A stretch of DNA of 24,973 nucleotides, taken from Polyangiaceae bacterium. GTDB taxonomy: Bacteria > Myxococcota > Polyangia > Polyangiales > Polyangiaceae. The DNA lies in the NCBI GenBank assembly GCA_025936205.1, contig JAICTU010000067.1, forward strand, positions 1-24,973, given 5' to 3'. A program made the position numbers and the translations under genes. Below, piece after piece: positions 16,015-24,320 of the stretch (position 1 is its first letter; each line of letters opens with the position of its first letter). The notes under the pieces are model-generated. The model saw only the letters and a list, made by a program, of their open reading frames with translations. It made no database searches and was not told where the DNA came from.

Positions 16015-19000
16015 TCAGCGCACCTCGACCTGGCCCGCGGCGGTGCGCCCGAACACCTCGGGCTGATACATTTCTTCCACGCGCGTCGGCGGCAGCACGA
16101 AGCTACCGAGGGTGGTCGCCCGCGCCAGGTAGCGGTAGTGGTAGATGCCCGCCGGCATGTGGTCGACGAAGAACAGCACGCGATCGTCGCGCAGCTCTTG
16201 CCGGTACCAGCTCGACTGAAACGGGCTGGGATGGTCGGCGCTGTCCTGCGGCGCGCGCGCCTCGACGTCGAGGTCGGCCGAGCTCGTGGCCAGGCTGGCG
16301 TCGATGGCCTCGAGCCCCGCAGGCAGCGGATCCTCGATCACCACGTAGTGGCGCAAGCTGGGTGCCGTGACCAGCAGATCCACGAGCACCAGATCGCCGC
16401 CTGCAAAGCTCTGACTCGAGCGCGCAGGGTTGGGTAACTCACCCAGCGCCTGCTCCAGCGCCGCCACCGGCACGCTGCGCTGGCTCTTCTGCACCGCGAA
16501 GCCACGCTCGAGCGGCGTGCTCGGCAGCTCGCGCGGGGCGTAGCGCAGCCGCAGCGAGTAGAACAGCGCGCCCGCACCCTGCTTCTGGAAGACCAGGTTC
16601 TCGGGCTTCGGCGGCAGCGCCGCCAGCTCCAAATGCGAGAGCTGCGGCGCCGAGCTCGCGCTCTCGAACACTCCCCTGGCCAGCTGGCGATCGCCCAGCC
16701 ACACCGCGGCCTCGAAGTGTGGCGGCGTGCTCTCCTGCGCGCGCCGGTAGGCGTCGAGCGCGAGCAAGGAGTACGCGGCCTCCTGCGTGTTCTGCCATTG
16801 CCCGCCGTCGCGGCGGTCGAGGATGCCCTGCGCCAGCGCGGCTCCCAGCGGGTGCGCGGGCTGCGCGTTCAACAGAGCCCAGAGCACCAGCGCTTCACTG
16901 CGCCCGTCGGAATCAAAGGTGTCGGCGAGCGCGTCGTCCGGCGCATTGTCCCGCGGCTCCTCGAGCTGGGCCTTGTTGCCGCGCAGCGTGATCAGGCGCT
17001 CCAGCTCCTGGCTGAGCGTGGCCACTTGCTCCGCGTCGGGCGCGGCGCCGCTCGCCGGCTTCGTGCTCGCCGCATGCAGCAACAAGGCCCGCGCGAAGGT
17101 CGGCAGCTCGGCACGGCGCTCGTAGAGACGGCTCACGTACTCGGCATCCGGCTTGCCGAGCGCCGCCAGCACGTCGAGCATCAGCGCCGCGGTCGCGAGC
17201 TTCGCGGAGGTCGCGGGTTTGCCCTGCTCTGGATTCGCGTTCTCCCCCAACCACTGGCGCAAGAAGGCCGCGCCCTGCTCTGGCACGCGCTCCGGCAATT
17301 GCGCCCCCGCGGCGCGGGCTTGCCAGAGCGACCAGAGCGCATACGCCGATGCCCACGGGTGGCTGTCCGGCGAGCTCGGCCACAGACCAAAGCCGCCGTC
17401 GCCGTGCTGCCGGCGCAGGATCTCTCCGACCTGTGCTTCCAGCAGCCGGCTGCGATCCGGAGTCTGGATCCCGTAGCGCTCGGCGAGACCCGCGAGCGGG
17501 CCGAGCGGCAAGATGCGGCTCGCCAGCTGCTCGGTGCACGCATAGGGGTAGTCGCTCAGCGAGCGCAGCCCCGCCTGCAAGCCCACCAGCGCCGTGGAGG
17601 CCAGCTCCAGATCGATGCCCCCCACGTCGCGCCGCACGCCGGACAGGTCGCCCAGAGCCTGCGCCTCCGTGCCTTCGGTACGGCTGTAGATGGCGCTGGC
17701 CTCGAGCGCCAGCGGCGCCGTGATGGCACGGGTCACCTCGACCTGGTCGGCAGCGCTGCCCATGCTGGCCGCGAAACGCACCTTCAGCTCGCCGGGCGCC
17801 GGCGCCAGCAGCTCGAAGCGCGCTTCCGCCGAGCCGTCCGCGCCGAGCTGCAGCTGCTGCTCGGCTGGGCCTTGCAGGCTGGCCCCGCTGACCTCCGCCC
17901 TGACGCTGACGCCGCCGCGCTCGCTGCCCAGGCGCGTGACGATGGCCGAGGCTTGCAGGCGATCGCCGGCGCGCAGCTTGCGCGGCAAGGCCGCGCGCAA
18001 CGTCAGCGGTCGGTTCACGACCAGGGCCGTGCTGCCGACGCCGTAGCGATCGTCTTCGCTCACCGCCACGGCCATGAAGCGGTAGGTGGTGAGGTTGTCG
18101 GGCAGGTCGAACTCCACCTGCGCGTCACCGTTCTTGTCGGTGGCGACGCCTTGCTGAAAGTACGCCGTCGTGCGGAAGTTGCTGCGCAGAGCCCCGCCGC
18201 CGCCGTCGCCCCGGTTCTTGCCCTGGTCGCGCTCCGGCCCCGCCAACAGCCGCCGCCCCCGCGCGTCGCGGCTCACCCGCGTGGCGCCGGCGAGCGGCCG
18301 CGGCCGCGTGCAGAGCTGCAGCGGATCGGGCGGCGCATAGTTGCTGAGCGCCAGCACGCCTTCGTCCACCGCGTAGACGGTGAGCTCGGCGGGATGCGCC
18401 TTGCCGTCGGCGCGCGTCACGTGCACGCCGAGCTTCACGCGCTCCGCCGGGCGGTAGTCGGGGTGCTGGCCCTGGATCGCGACATTCAGGCGCCTGGCGC
18501 CCGGCTCGACCAGCAGCTGCGCGTAGCCGAAGCGATAGCCGGGCTCGGGCGTGACCTCCAGCGCGGTCGGCGGCTGGTTCGCTTGCACGCCTTGCAGCAG
18601 GTGCACGGCGACAAACGCGTTGGGCCGGAGGCGCTCGTCGATCGCGATCTCCACGCTCGGCGCCGGACCTTCCAGCGTCAGGCGCCGCTGCTCGTACAGG
18701 CCGGCGCGTTCCACCGTGAGCAACGCCTCGGCGCGCTGAAAGGGCGACTTGATCAGCAGCTTGGCCTTGTCGCCCACCTTGTACTCGTGCTGGTCCAGCA
18801 CCAGCTCCAGCTTGCGCTGGTCGTTGTCGGCCCAGCTCGCCCGGCCCGGCCCGAGCGCGTAGAAGCCCAGCGCCGCGTGCGCCACGTGCCCGCGGTCGTC
18901 GGGGCTGCTGGCGCGCACGAAGAACTCGCCCGACTCCTTCAGCTCCAGGTCGCAGCTGGCGGGCTGGGCCCCGGTGGTCAGCGCGCAGCTCGACTGTGTC

Positions 19001-21666
19001 TCGTCCACGGGCTGCGAGACGGTGCGCCAGCCGTCTCCCGTCTTCTCGCGCGCGATGGTCCAGCGCCGGCGCACCAGCTCCAGCTTCACGGCTCTCGCCA
19101 CGCGCTCACCGCCCGGCGTGAGGCCGAGCACGCGCGGCTTCAGCACAGAAGGCGCGTTCGGAAAGGGCGTCTCGAGCTCGCCGATGGCGACGTAGTGCGC
19201 CGCGGGGTGCACCAGCACGCCGGCGCTCGCCGAGACCGTCTGCCGCGAGAGGTCCGTGACCTCGGCGTCCAGCCGCACCTGCTCGGGGCCGATCTGCCCG
19301 GACAAGCTCAGAGGCAAGCTCACCGCCGCGCCGCCGCGCTCGGAGAGGGTGCCGTCCGCGCGGGCGAAGACCGCGGAGTCGAGCGCCATCTGATCCAGCT
19401 CCTCGCGGTAGGCATCGTCGGAGCTGACATAGCCCTCGGAATGCGGAGGAGCAAAGCTGGTGCGCTCGCGCGTCGCCGTGTAGCGCCACTGCCGCCCCGC
19501 CATGGGGCTGCCGAACAGGTAATCCGCCTGCAGCGCGAAGTGCGCCGCCTCCCCTTCCAGGCGCGCCGGCTCGGCCGCGCTCACCTGCACCTTGAACTCG
19601 ACCGCGCGGTACTCGGCCACGTTCACGCCCAGCCCCTGATCCTCGAAGCCCTCCGCCACCAGCCGCCAGCGCCCGAGCGCGGCGCTGCCCGGCACCACCA
19701 CGTGCGCCGAGAACGTACCGAAGCGGCTGCTCTCCACGCTCAGGTGCTGGGCCGCCTCGCCCTCCGGGTCTTGCAGCGTCAGCTCCAGCTTGCGCGACGC
19801 CACGCTCACGTTGCCGGAGCTCACCTCGCGCCGCAGCACGCCGGCAACCTCGATCGTATCGCCGGGGCGGTAGATGCCGCGGTCCGAGAACAGGAGCAGG
19901 TTCTCCCGCTCCGGCCGGGAGAGCCGCATCCACGGCTCGATGCGCCAGGGCGGCAAGAAATCCGCGACGCGCCGGAACGAGCTGTCGTCGCCCGAACGCA
20001 CCACGATCAGCGTATCTTCCTCGGACCCGTAGTCCTGAAACTGCGGGTGGAAGTCCTGGGCCGGGATCAGCGCCAGGCCGCTCGCGTCGGTCTGGTAGCG
20101 TTTGGAGAGCTTGGGCGCGCGCCCCAGCAGCTCCACGGTCGCGCCGGGCACGGAGGTACCCGTGCTCAGCCGCGTCACCCACACCAGCGAGCCCTGGGCG
20201 GAGAGCTTGGCGGTCAGCGCCAGATCGGTGACCTGCAGCAACTGCCCCTGCAGCGGAGTCTTGCCGTAGCGCCAGCCCACCCAGGCCGCGCCGCGCGCAG
20301 TGTCGGAGCCGAGAACGCTGCCGAGCGGGAGCGGCTGCCGGTGCAGCACGTTGTCGAGCGGGCTCGGAAAGGCGGTGTCCAGCAGCCCGAGCTTCTTCAG
20401 AAACGGCTGCAGCTGGTCGGGCTCGTTCTGCGTGCGGAAGAAATCCAGCAGCTGCTCGCCGTCCAGCCGCCGCGCGACGAAGTGCAGGTCGCCAGCGTTG
20501 CGGCTTTCGAGCTCGAGGTTGGCGAGCGGCGCCGGAAAGATCTCGCCGCTGATCGGCAGCCGCGCGCTGGGGGTGAAGTTGCCGGTAGCGAGCACGCGCT
20601 CGGACTTGCCGGCCAGCGTTTGCCCGTGCTGATCGCGCACGCCCGCGCTCAGGCTCACACGATAGGAAGTCGCCGCGGCGAGCGCACCGCCCAGCGGCAG
20701 ATACACGTAGCGACTCTCGCCCTCGTCGTCTTCGTCGGGCCAGCTGAGGGGCAGCGCGGGCTCGGAGCTCAGGTGAGCGCGCACCTCCTTGGCCAGCACT
20801 GGATTGCTCAGCTCGACCCAGACCGAGCCCTCGGGGTTACACTGCGTGGAGCTCGGCAGCGTGTTGCAAGCGATCTTCACGACGCGCAGCGGCCCGTAGG
20901 TGTCGAAGCCGAGCAGGTAGTCGCTATCGAGCCCGCGCTCGCCCTCGCTGCCGCGCAGGCCCTTCTGCACACGGAACTCGATGTGCGAAGCGAGCGGCAA
21001 CGGCTTCTGCGGCACAATCTCGAGCTCTGTCGGCTTGTCGCTCGAGGCGCGCACGCTGAAGCCGAGCCGTTGTGGCGCGCCGCCGCGCACGGCTCGCAGC
21101 TGCCCCGCGCGCTCCAGCGCCGCGGCGCTCACCGGCTGGTTGAAGCGCAGCCGCACGTGCGCGCCGGCCTCCTCGCCGTCGGCGCCCTGCTCCGGCTGGC
21201 TCTCCACCACCGCCGGCGCCGGTGTTTCAAACTCGAACACAAAGGGCTGCGCGAGCATCTCGCCGCTCAGCGCGCGCGTGCCGGCGGGCACGCTCACGCG
21301 ATACGACGTGGCGGCGGGCAGATGCCCTGCGCGCGGAAAGAACGTGAGCGCACGCGCCCCCAGCCATTGCCACTCCCCCGGCACGGCCGGCGCCAGCTCG
21401 AGCGCCGGCGGAGGGCTCGCCGTCGCCTCGTCGAGGGGACGCAGCGGCTGGTTGAAGAGCAGCTGGATGCTGCTGCCCAGCGCCGCCTCGCCGCGCGGGC
21501 CCGCGTAGACCACCTCCAGCGCGGTCGCCGCGGGCAGCGCCGGACGCGGCCCGAGGGTGCTCACCGGCGCCAGCTGTTGCTGCGGAGGGGCCTTGCTGCT
21601 GGCCGAACAAGCCAGCCCGAAACAGACGACGCCCGCGAGCCCCACCGTTCCCACGATCCGCTTCAT
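16015..21666 (-). CDS. Bacterial alpha-2-macroglobulin lipoprotein (YfhM-like), thioester type
   Basis: An 1883-residue periplasmic protease-trap lipoprotein, longer than E. coli YfhM (1653). The signal peptide MKRIVGTVGLAGVVCFGLAC gives candidate lipid Cys20 (the lipobox is loose). N-terminal macroglobulin domains are followed by the MG2 motif RGIYRPGD near residue 595, VYAVDEGVLAL near 1097, a Gly/Arg-rich stretch (about 1125-1160) that is the likely bait region, the A2M core AYFQQGVATDKNGDAQVEF, and the thioester CTEQ (Cys1377-Gln1380) in YPYACTEQLASR. An all-helical thioester domain and a terminal receptor-like domain follow. Cleavage of the bait should expose the thioester to bind the protease covalently. 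The ATG at 21666 starts the signal peptide; the frame is open to 21729. It is followed at 4 bp by pbpC. Confidence 0.93.
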   Translation of the reverse strand: MKRIVGTVGLAGVVCFGLACSASSKAPPQQQLAPVSTLGPRPALPAATALEVVYAGPRGEAALGSSIQLLFNQPLRPLDEATASPPPALELAPAVPGEWQWLGARALTFFPRAGHLPAATSYRVSVPAGTRALSGEMLAQPFVFEFETPAPAVVESQPEQGADGEEAGAHVRLRFNQPVSAAALERAGQLRAVRGGAPQRLGFSVRASSDKPTELEIVPQKPLPLASHIEFRVQKGLRGSEGERGLDSDYLLGFDTYGPLRVVKIACNTLPSSTQCNPEGSVWVELSNPVLAKEVRAHLSSEPALPLSWPDEDDEGESRYVYLPLGGALAAATSYRVSLSAGVRDQHGQTLAGKSERVLATGNFTPSARLPISGEIFPAPLANLELESRNAGDLHFVARRLDGEQLLDFFRTQNEPDQLQPFLKKLGLLDTAFPSPLDNVLHRQPLPLGSVLGSDTARGAAWVGWRYGKTPLQGQLLQVTDLALTAKLSAQGSLVWVTRLSTGTSVPGATVELLGRAPKLSKRYQTDASGLALIPAQDFHPQFQDYGSEEDTLIVVRSGDDSSFRRVADFLPPWRIEPWMRLSRPERENLLLFSDRGIYRPGDTIEVAGVLRREVSSGNVSVASRKLELTLQDPEGEAAQHLSVESSRFGTFSAHVVVPGSAALGRWRLVAEGFEDQGLGVNVAEYRAVEFKVQVSAAEPARLEGEAAHFALQADYLFGSPMAGRQWRYTATRERTSFAPPHSEGYVSSDDAYREELDQMALDSAVFARADGTLSERGGAAVSLPLSLSGQIGPEQVRLDAEVTDLSRQTVSASAGVLVHPAAHYVAIGELETPFPNAPSVLKPRVLGLTPGGERVARAVKLELVRRRWTIAREKTGDGWRTVSQPVDETQSSCALTTGAQPASCDLELKESGEFFVRASSPDDRGHVAHAALGFYALGPGRASWADNDQRKLELVLDQHEYKVGDKAKLLIKSPFQRAEALLTVERAGLYEQRRLTLEGPAPSVEIAIDERLRPNAFVAVHLLQGVQANQPPTALEVTPEPGYRFGYAQLLVEPGARRLNVAIQGQHPDYRPAERVKLGVHVTRADGKAHPAELTVYAVDEGVLALSNYAPPDPLQLCTRPRPLAGATRVSRDARGRRLLAGPERDQGKNRGDGGGGALRSNFRTTAYFQQGVATDKNGDAQVEFDLPDNLTTYRFMAVAVSEDDRYGVGSTALVVNRPLTLRAALPRKLRAGDRLQASAIVTRLGSERGGVSVRAEVSGASLQGPAEQQLQLGADGSAEARFELLAPAPGELKVRFAASMGSAADQVEVTRAITAPLALEASAIYSRTEGTEAQALGDLSGVRRDVGGIDLELASTALVGLQAGLRSLSDYPYACTEQLASRILPLGPLAGLAERYGIQTPDRSRLLEAQVGEILRRQHGDGGFGLWPSSPDSHPWASAYALWSLWQARAAGAQLPERVPEQGAAFLRQWLGENANPEQGKPATSAKLATAALMLDVLAALGKPDAEYVSRLYERRAELPTFARALLLHAASTKPASGAAPDAEQVATLSQELERLITLRGNKAQLEEPRDNAPDDALADTFDSDGRSEALVLWALLNAQPAHPLGAALAQGILDRRDGGQWQNTQEAAYSLLALDAYRRAQESTPPHFEAAVWLGDRQLARGVFESASSAPQLSHLELAALPPKPENLVFQKQGAGALFYSLRLRYAPRELPSTPLERGFAVQKSQRSVPVAALEQALGELPNPARSSQSFAGGDLVLVDLLVTAPSLRHYVVIEDPLPAGLEAIDASLATSSADLDVEARAPQDSADHPSPFQSSWYRQELRDDRVLFFVDHMPAGIYHYRYLARATTLGSFVLPPTRVEEMYQPEVFGRTAAGQVEVR

Positions 21667-21815
21667 GGTCCGACTTTTATCGTTCCGTACGGGCGTTTGC
21701 AGCCCGAGCCTGGATGATTCTCGCGTCATTGAACGTCTCGAGGGAACCCAACCGCCATTTCGGAGCCGGGAACGGCATTGACACGGCGGGGCTCGCGGAG
21801 GAGTGAAGGTCTCGA
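21667..21815. promoter_or_regulatory. Divergent promoter region, macroglobulin / ABC exporter
   Basis: 149 bp between divergent starts. A perfect TTGACA stands on the plus strand at 21778-21783, but no good -10 follows at 16-18 bases, so it may be chance. The minus-strand side contains the most AT-rich spot (ACTTTTATCG, around 21674) close to the macroglobulin start. Confidence 0.35.
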
Positions 21816-23690
21816 GTGAAGAGCGAACACCCGCTGCGACGTTTGTTCAGGCATGCCCGTAGCCGCCGCGCCGATGTGCTGTGGGCCTCGCTGTACTCGG
21901 CCTTGAATAAGCTGTTCGACGTCCTGCCCGAGGTGCTGATCGGCGTCGCGGTGGACGTGGTGGTGAACCGCAAGGCGTCGTTCCTGGCGCGCTTCGGCAT
22001 CGTGCCCCCCGAGCACCAGCTGATCTTCCTGGCGGTGCTCACGGTGCTGATCTGGGTGTTCGAATCGCTGTTCGAGTACCTGTACGCCGTGCGCTGGCGC
22101 AACCTCGCGCAAGATCTGCAGCACGACCTGCGCATGGAAGCGTACGCGCACGTGCAACGGCTGGAGCTCGGCTGGTTCGAAGATCGCCGCACCGGCAACC
22201 TGATGAGCGTCCTGAACGACGACATCAACCAGATGGAGCGCTTCCTGAACGGCGGCGCCAACGATCTGATCCAGATCCTCACCGGCTCCGTGCTGGTGGG
22301 CGCCGTGTTCTTCACGCTCACCACCAAGATCGCGTTCCTGGCGCTGATCCCGATTCCGCTGATCGTCTACGGGGCCTTCTGGTTCCAGTCCCGGCTGGCG
22401 CCGCGCTACACGCGCGTGCGCGAGGCCGCGGGCACGCTGAACGCGCGCCTCAACAACAACCTGCTGGGCATCGCCACCATCAAGGCCTACGCCGCCGAAG
22501 AGCACGAGGTCGCGCGCGTGCGCGACAGCTCGCAGGCCTACCGCGTGGCCAACTCGCGCGCCATCCGCTTCTCGGCGGCGATCACGCCCATCATCCGCAT
22601 GGCGGTGCTGGCGGGCTTCACCGTCACGCTCTTGTACGGCGGCTTCCTCGCGCTGGGCGGCGCGCTCGGCGTCGGCAGCTACTCGGTGCTCGTCTACCTC
22701 ACCCAGCGCCTGCTCTGGCCGATGACGCGCCTGGCGGACATGACCGACCTGTACCAGCGCTCGATGTCGTCGGTGGAGCGCGTGATGAACCTGCTGGAGA
22801 CGCCGGTACGCATCCGCTATGCGGGCAAGCCGCTCAGCCCGAGCGATGTGCGCGGCGAGCTCAGCTTCGAGCACGTGAGCTTCGCCTACGGCAGCGTGCC
22901 CACGCTGAACGACATTCAGCTGCAAATCCCCGCTGGCAGCAGCGTCGCCTTCGTCGGCAGCACCGGCAGCGGCAAGAGCAGCCTGGTCAAGCTGATCCTG
23001 CGCTTCTACGAGCCTCAGAATGGCACCATCCGCCTGGACGGGGCGCCGATCGGCGAGCTCGCGCTGCAAGATCTGCGGCGCGTCATCGGCTACGTCGCGC
23101 AGGACAGCTTCCTCGCCGACGCCAGCATCGCCGAGAACATCGCCTACGGCCTGCCCGATCCTGGACGCGAAGCGATCAAGGCGGCGGCGATGGCAGCCGA
23201 GGCGCACGAGTTCATCGAATCGCTGCCGCACGGCTACGACACGCAGGTCGGCGAGCGCGGCCAGAAGCTGTCCGGCGGGCAGCGCCAGCGCATCGCGCTC
23301 GCACGAGCGATCGTGCGCAACCCGCGCATCTTGATCCTGGACGAGGCCACTAGCGCCGTGGACAACGAAACGGAAGCGGCGATCCAGCGTTCCCTGGAAA
23401 AACTGGTGCTCGGGCGCACCAGCTTGATCATCGCGCACCGCCTGTCCACGGTGCGGCACGCGGATGTCATCTACGTCATCGAAGCCGGGCGCATCGTCGA
23501 GGCGGGCACTCACGATCAGCTGATCGCCAACGGCCGCCAGTACGCGGCCTTGTGGCGCATCCAGACCGGCGAGCACCTGACGTCCCAGCGTGGAGGCGCC
23601 GAGCGCACATCTCCCGAGCATGCCTCACCGATCGGCATCACAGCGCACGCGCCCGCCGCGAGGCTTGCGGTCTCTCGCAAGCTGAACTAG
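21816..23690 (+). CDS. ABC exporter half-transporter (fused permease-ATPase)
   Basis: A 624-residue type IV ABC half-transporter, expected to act as a dimer in the inner membrane. The permease domain has six membrane helices (about 20-325), including the coupling-helix region RRTGNLMSVLNDDINQ. The ATPase domain has Walker A GSTGSGKSS (381-389, Lys387), Q-loop Gln429 in VAQD, signature LSGGQ (485-489), Walker B ILILDE (505-510) and H-loop His541. All catalytic residues are intact. It resembles MsbA/lipid and multidrug exporters, but the substrate cannot be inferred. The start is the GTG at 21816 with GAAGG upstream. The tail after about residue 590 is low-complexity. It is divergent from the macroglobulin operon. 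Confidence 0.92.
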   Translation: MKSEHPLRRLFRHARSRRADVLWASLYSALNKLFDVLPEVLIGVAVDVVVNRKASFLARFGIVPPEHQLIFLAVLTVLIWVFESLFEYLYAVRWRNLAQDLQHDLRMEAYAHVQRLELGWFEDRRTGNLMSVLNDDINQMERFLNGGANDLIQILTGSVLVGAVFFTLTTKIAFLALIPIPLIVYGAFWFQSRLAPRYTRVREAAGTLNARLNNNLLGIATIKAYAAEEHEVARVRDSSQAYRVANSRAIRFSAAITPIIRMAVLAGFTVTLLYGGFLALGGALGVGSYSVLVYLTQRLLWPMTRLADMTDLYQRSMSSVERVMNLLETPVRIRYAGKPLSPSDVRGELSFEHVSFAYGSVPTLNDIQLQIPAGSSVAFVGSTGSGKSSLVKLILRFYEPQNGTIRLDGAPIGELALQDLRRVIGYVAQDSFLADASIAENIAYGLPDPGREAIKAAAMAAEAHEFIESLPHGYDTQVGERGQKLSGGQRQRIALARAIVRNPRILILDEATSAVDNETEAAIQRSLEKLVLGRTSLIIAHRLSTVRHADVIYVIEAGRIVEAGTHDQLIANGRQYAALWRIQTGEHLTSQRGGAERTSPEHASPIGITAHAPAARLAVSRKLN

Positions 23691-23810
23691 GGCCGCGTCC
23701 TTCGCCTGTGCGGCCAGAAGCGCGAGAAATTCCCGTCGCTTCGATGGAGGCGCTGTACTAGCGTGCCCTGCTGACTCGGCTTCGAGTCATCAACGTTAAC
23801 GAGGCATCGA

Positions 23811-24320
23811 ATGTACTATCAAGCGATCCGGCAATTCGCCCACACTCTGAAGAACCTCGACGCGATCCTCGGCAAGGCCGTCAGCCATGCCGAAGCCAAG
23901 AAGTTCGACGTGAACAACTTCTGCTCGGCTCGCGTCTTCCCCGACATGCTGCCCTTCCCGGTGCAGATCCGCATCGCGACCGACCAGGCAAAGTCCGCGG
24001 CCGCCAACCTCTCCGGCAAGGAAGCGCCGAAGTTCGAGGACAACGAGACCACGATCGAAGAGCTGCGCGGCCGTATCCGTCGCTGTATCAGCTTCCTCGA
24101 CTCCTTCACCCAGAAGGATTTCGAGAAGACCAACGAGAAGACCGTCGTCAAGCTCGCCTACCCGCCGGGCAAGGCGATGCTCGCCAACGAGTACCTGTTC
24201 GGCCGCCAGATCCCGAACTTCTTCTTCCACGTCGCGACCGCATACAACCTGCTGCGCGCCGGCGGCGTCGAGATCGGCAAGATGGATTTCCTCGGCAGCC
24301 TGCCGATGCAGGACGCTTGA
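23811..24320 (+). CDS. DUF1993 family protein
   Basis: A 169-residue soluble protein matching DUF1993, a helical-bundle family related in fold to DinB-like proteins. Family features: an N-terminal YYQAIRQFAHTLKNLDAIL helix, RVFPDMLPFPVQIRIATDQAK (41-61), and YLFGRQIPNFFFHVATAYNLLRAGGVEIGKMDFLG (about 128-162). Function is unknown; His residues analogous to DinB metal ligands are only partly present. The ATG at 23811 has GAGG upstream. Its TGA stop overlaps the TTG start of the RNA methyltransferase gene (TTGA), suggesting coupled expression. A small hairpin TGACTCG/CGAGTCA (23772-23789) lies in the leader. Confidence 0.88.
   Translation: MYYQAIRQFAHTLKNLDAILGKAVSHAEAKKFDVNNFCSARVFPDMLPFPVQIRIATDQAKSAAANLSGKEAPKFEDNETTIEELRGRIRRCISFLDSFTQKDFEKTNEKTVVKLAYPPGKAMLANEYLFGRQIPNFFFHVATAYNLLRAGGVEIGKMDFLGSLPMQDA

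Noticed and set aside
16633..21717. A 1694-residue open frame on the plus strand, opposite the macroglobulin gene
   Set aside because: Its sequence is rich in Arg, Gln, His, Leu and Ala with no domain. It is the usual antisense shadow of a GC-rich gene whose own frame has clear macroglobulin motifs.
21778..21806. A sigma70 promoter from the perfect TTGACA upstream of the ABC exporter
   Set aside because: No acceptable -10 element follows at the right distance, and the implied start would leave almost no leader.
21726..23621. A 631-residue open frame on the minus strand, opposite the ABC exporter
   Set aside because: The plus strand carries every ABC motif; the minus frame is a His/Gln/Arg-rich shadow.
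23691..23715. A GGCCGC/GCGGCC hairpin after the ABC exporter as a terminator
   Set aside because: A six-base stem with a 13-base loop and no T-run is easily a chance palindrome at this GC content.
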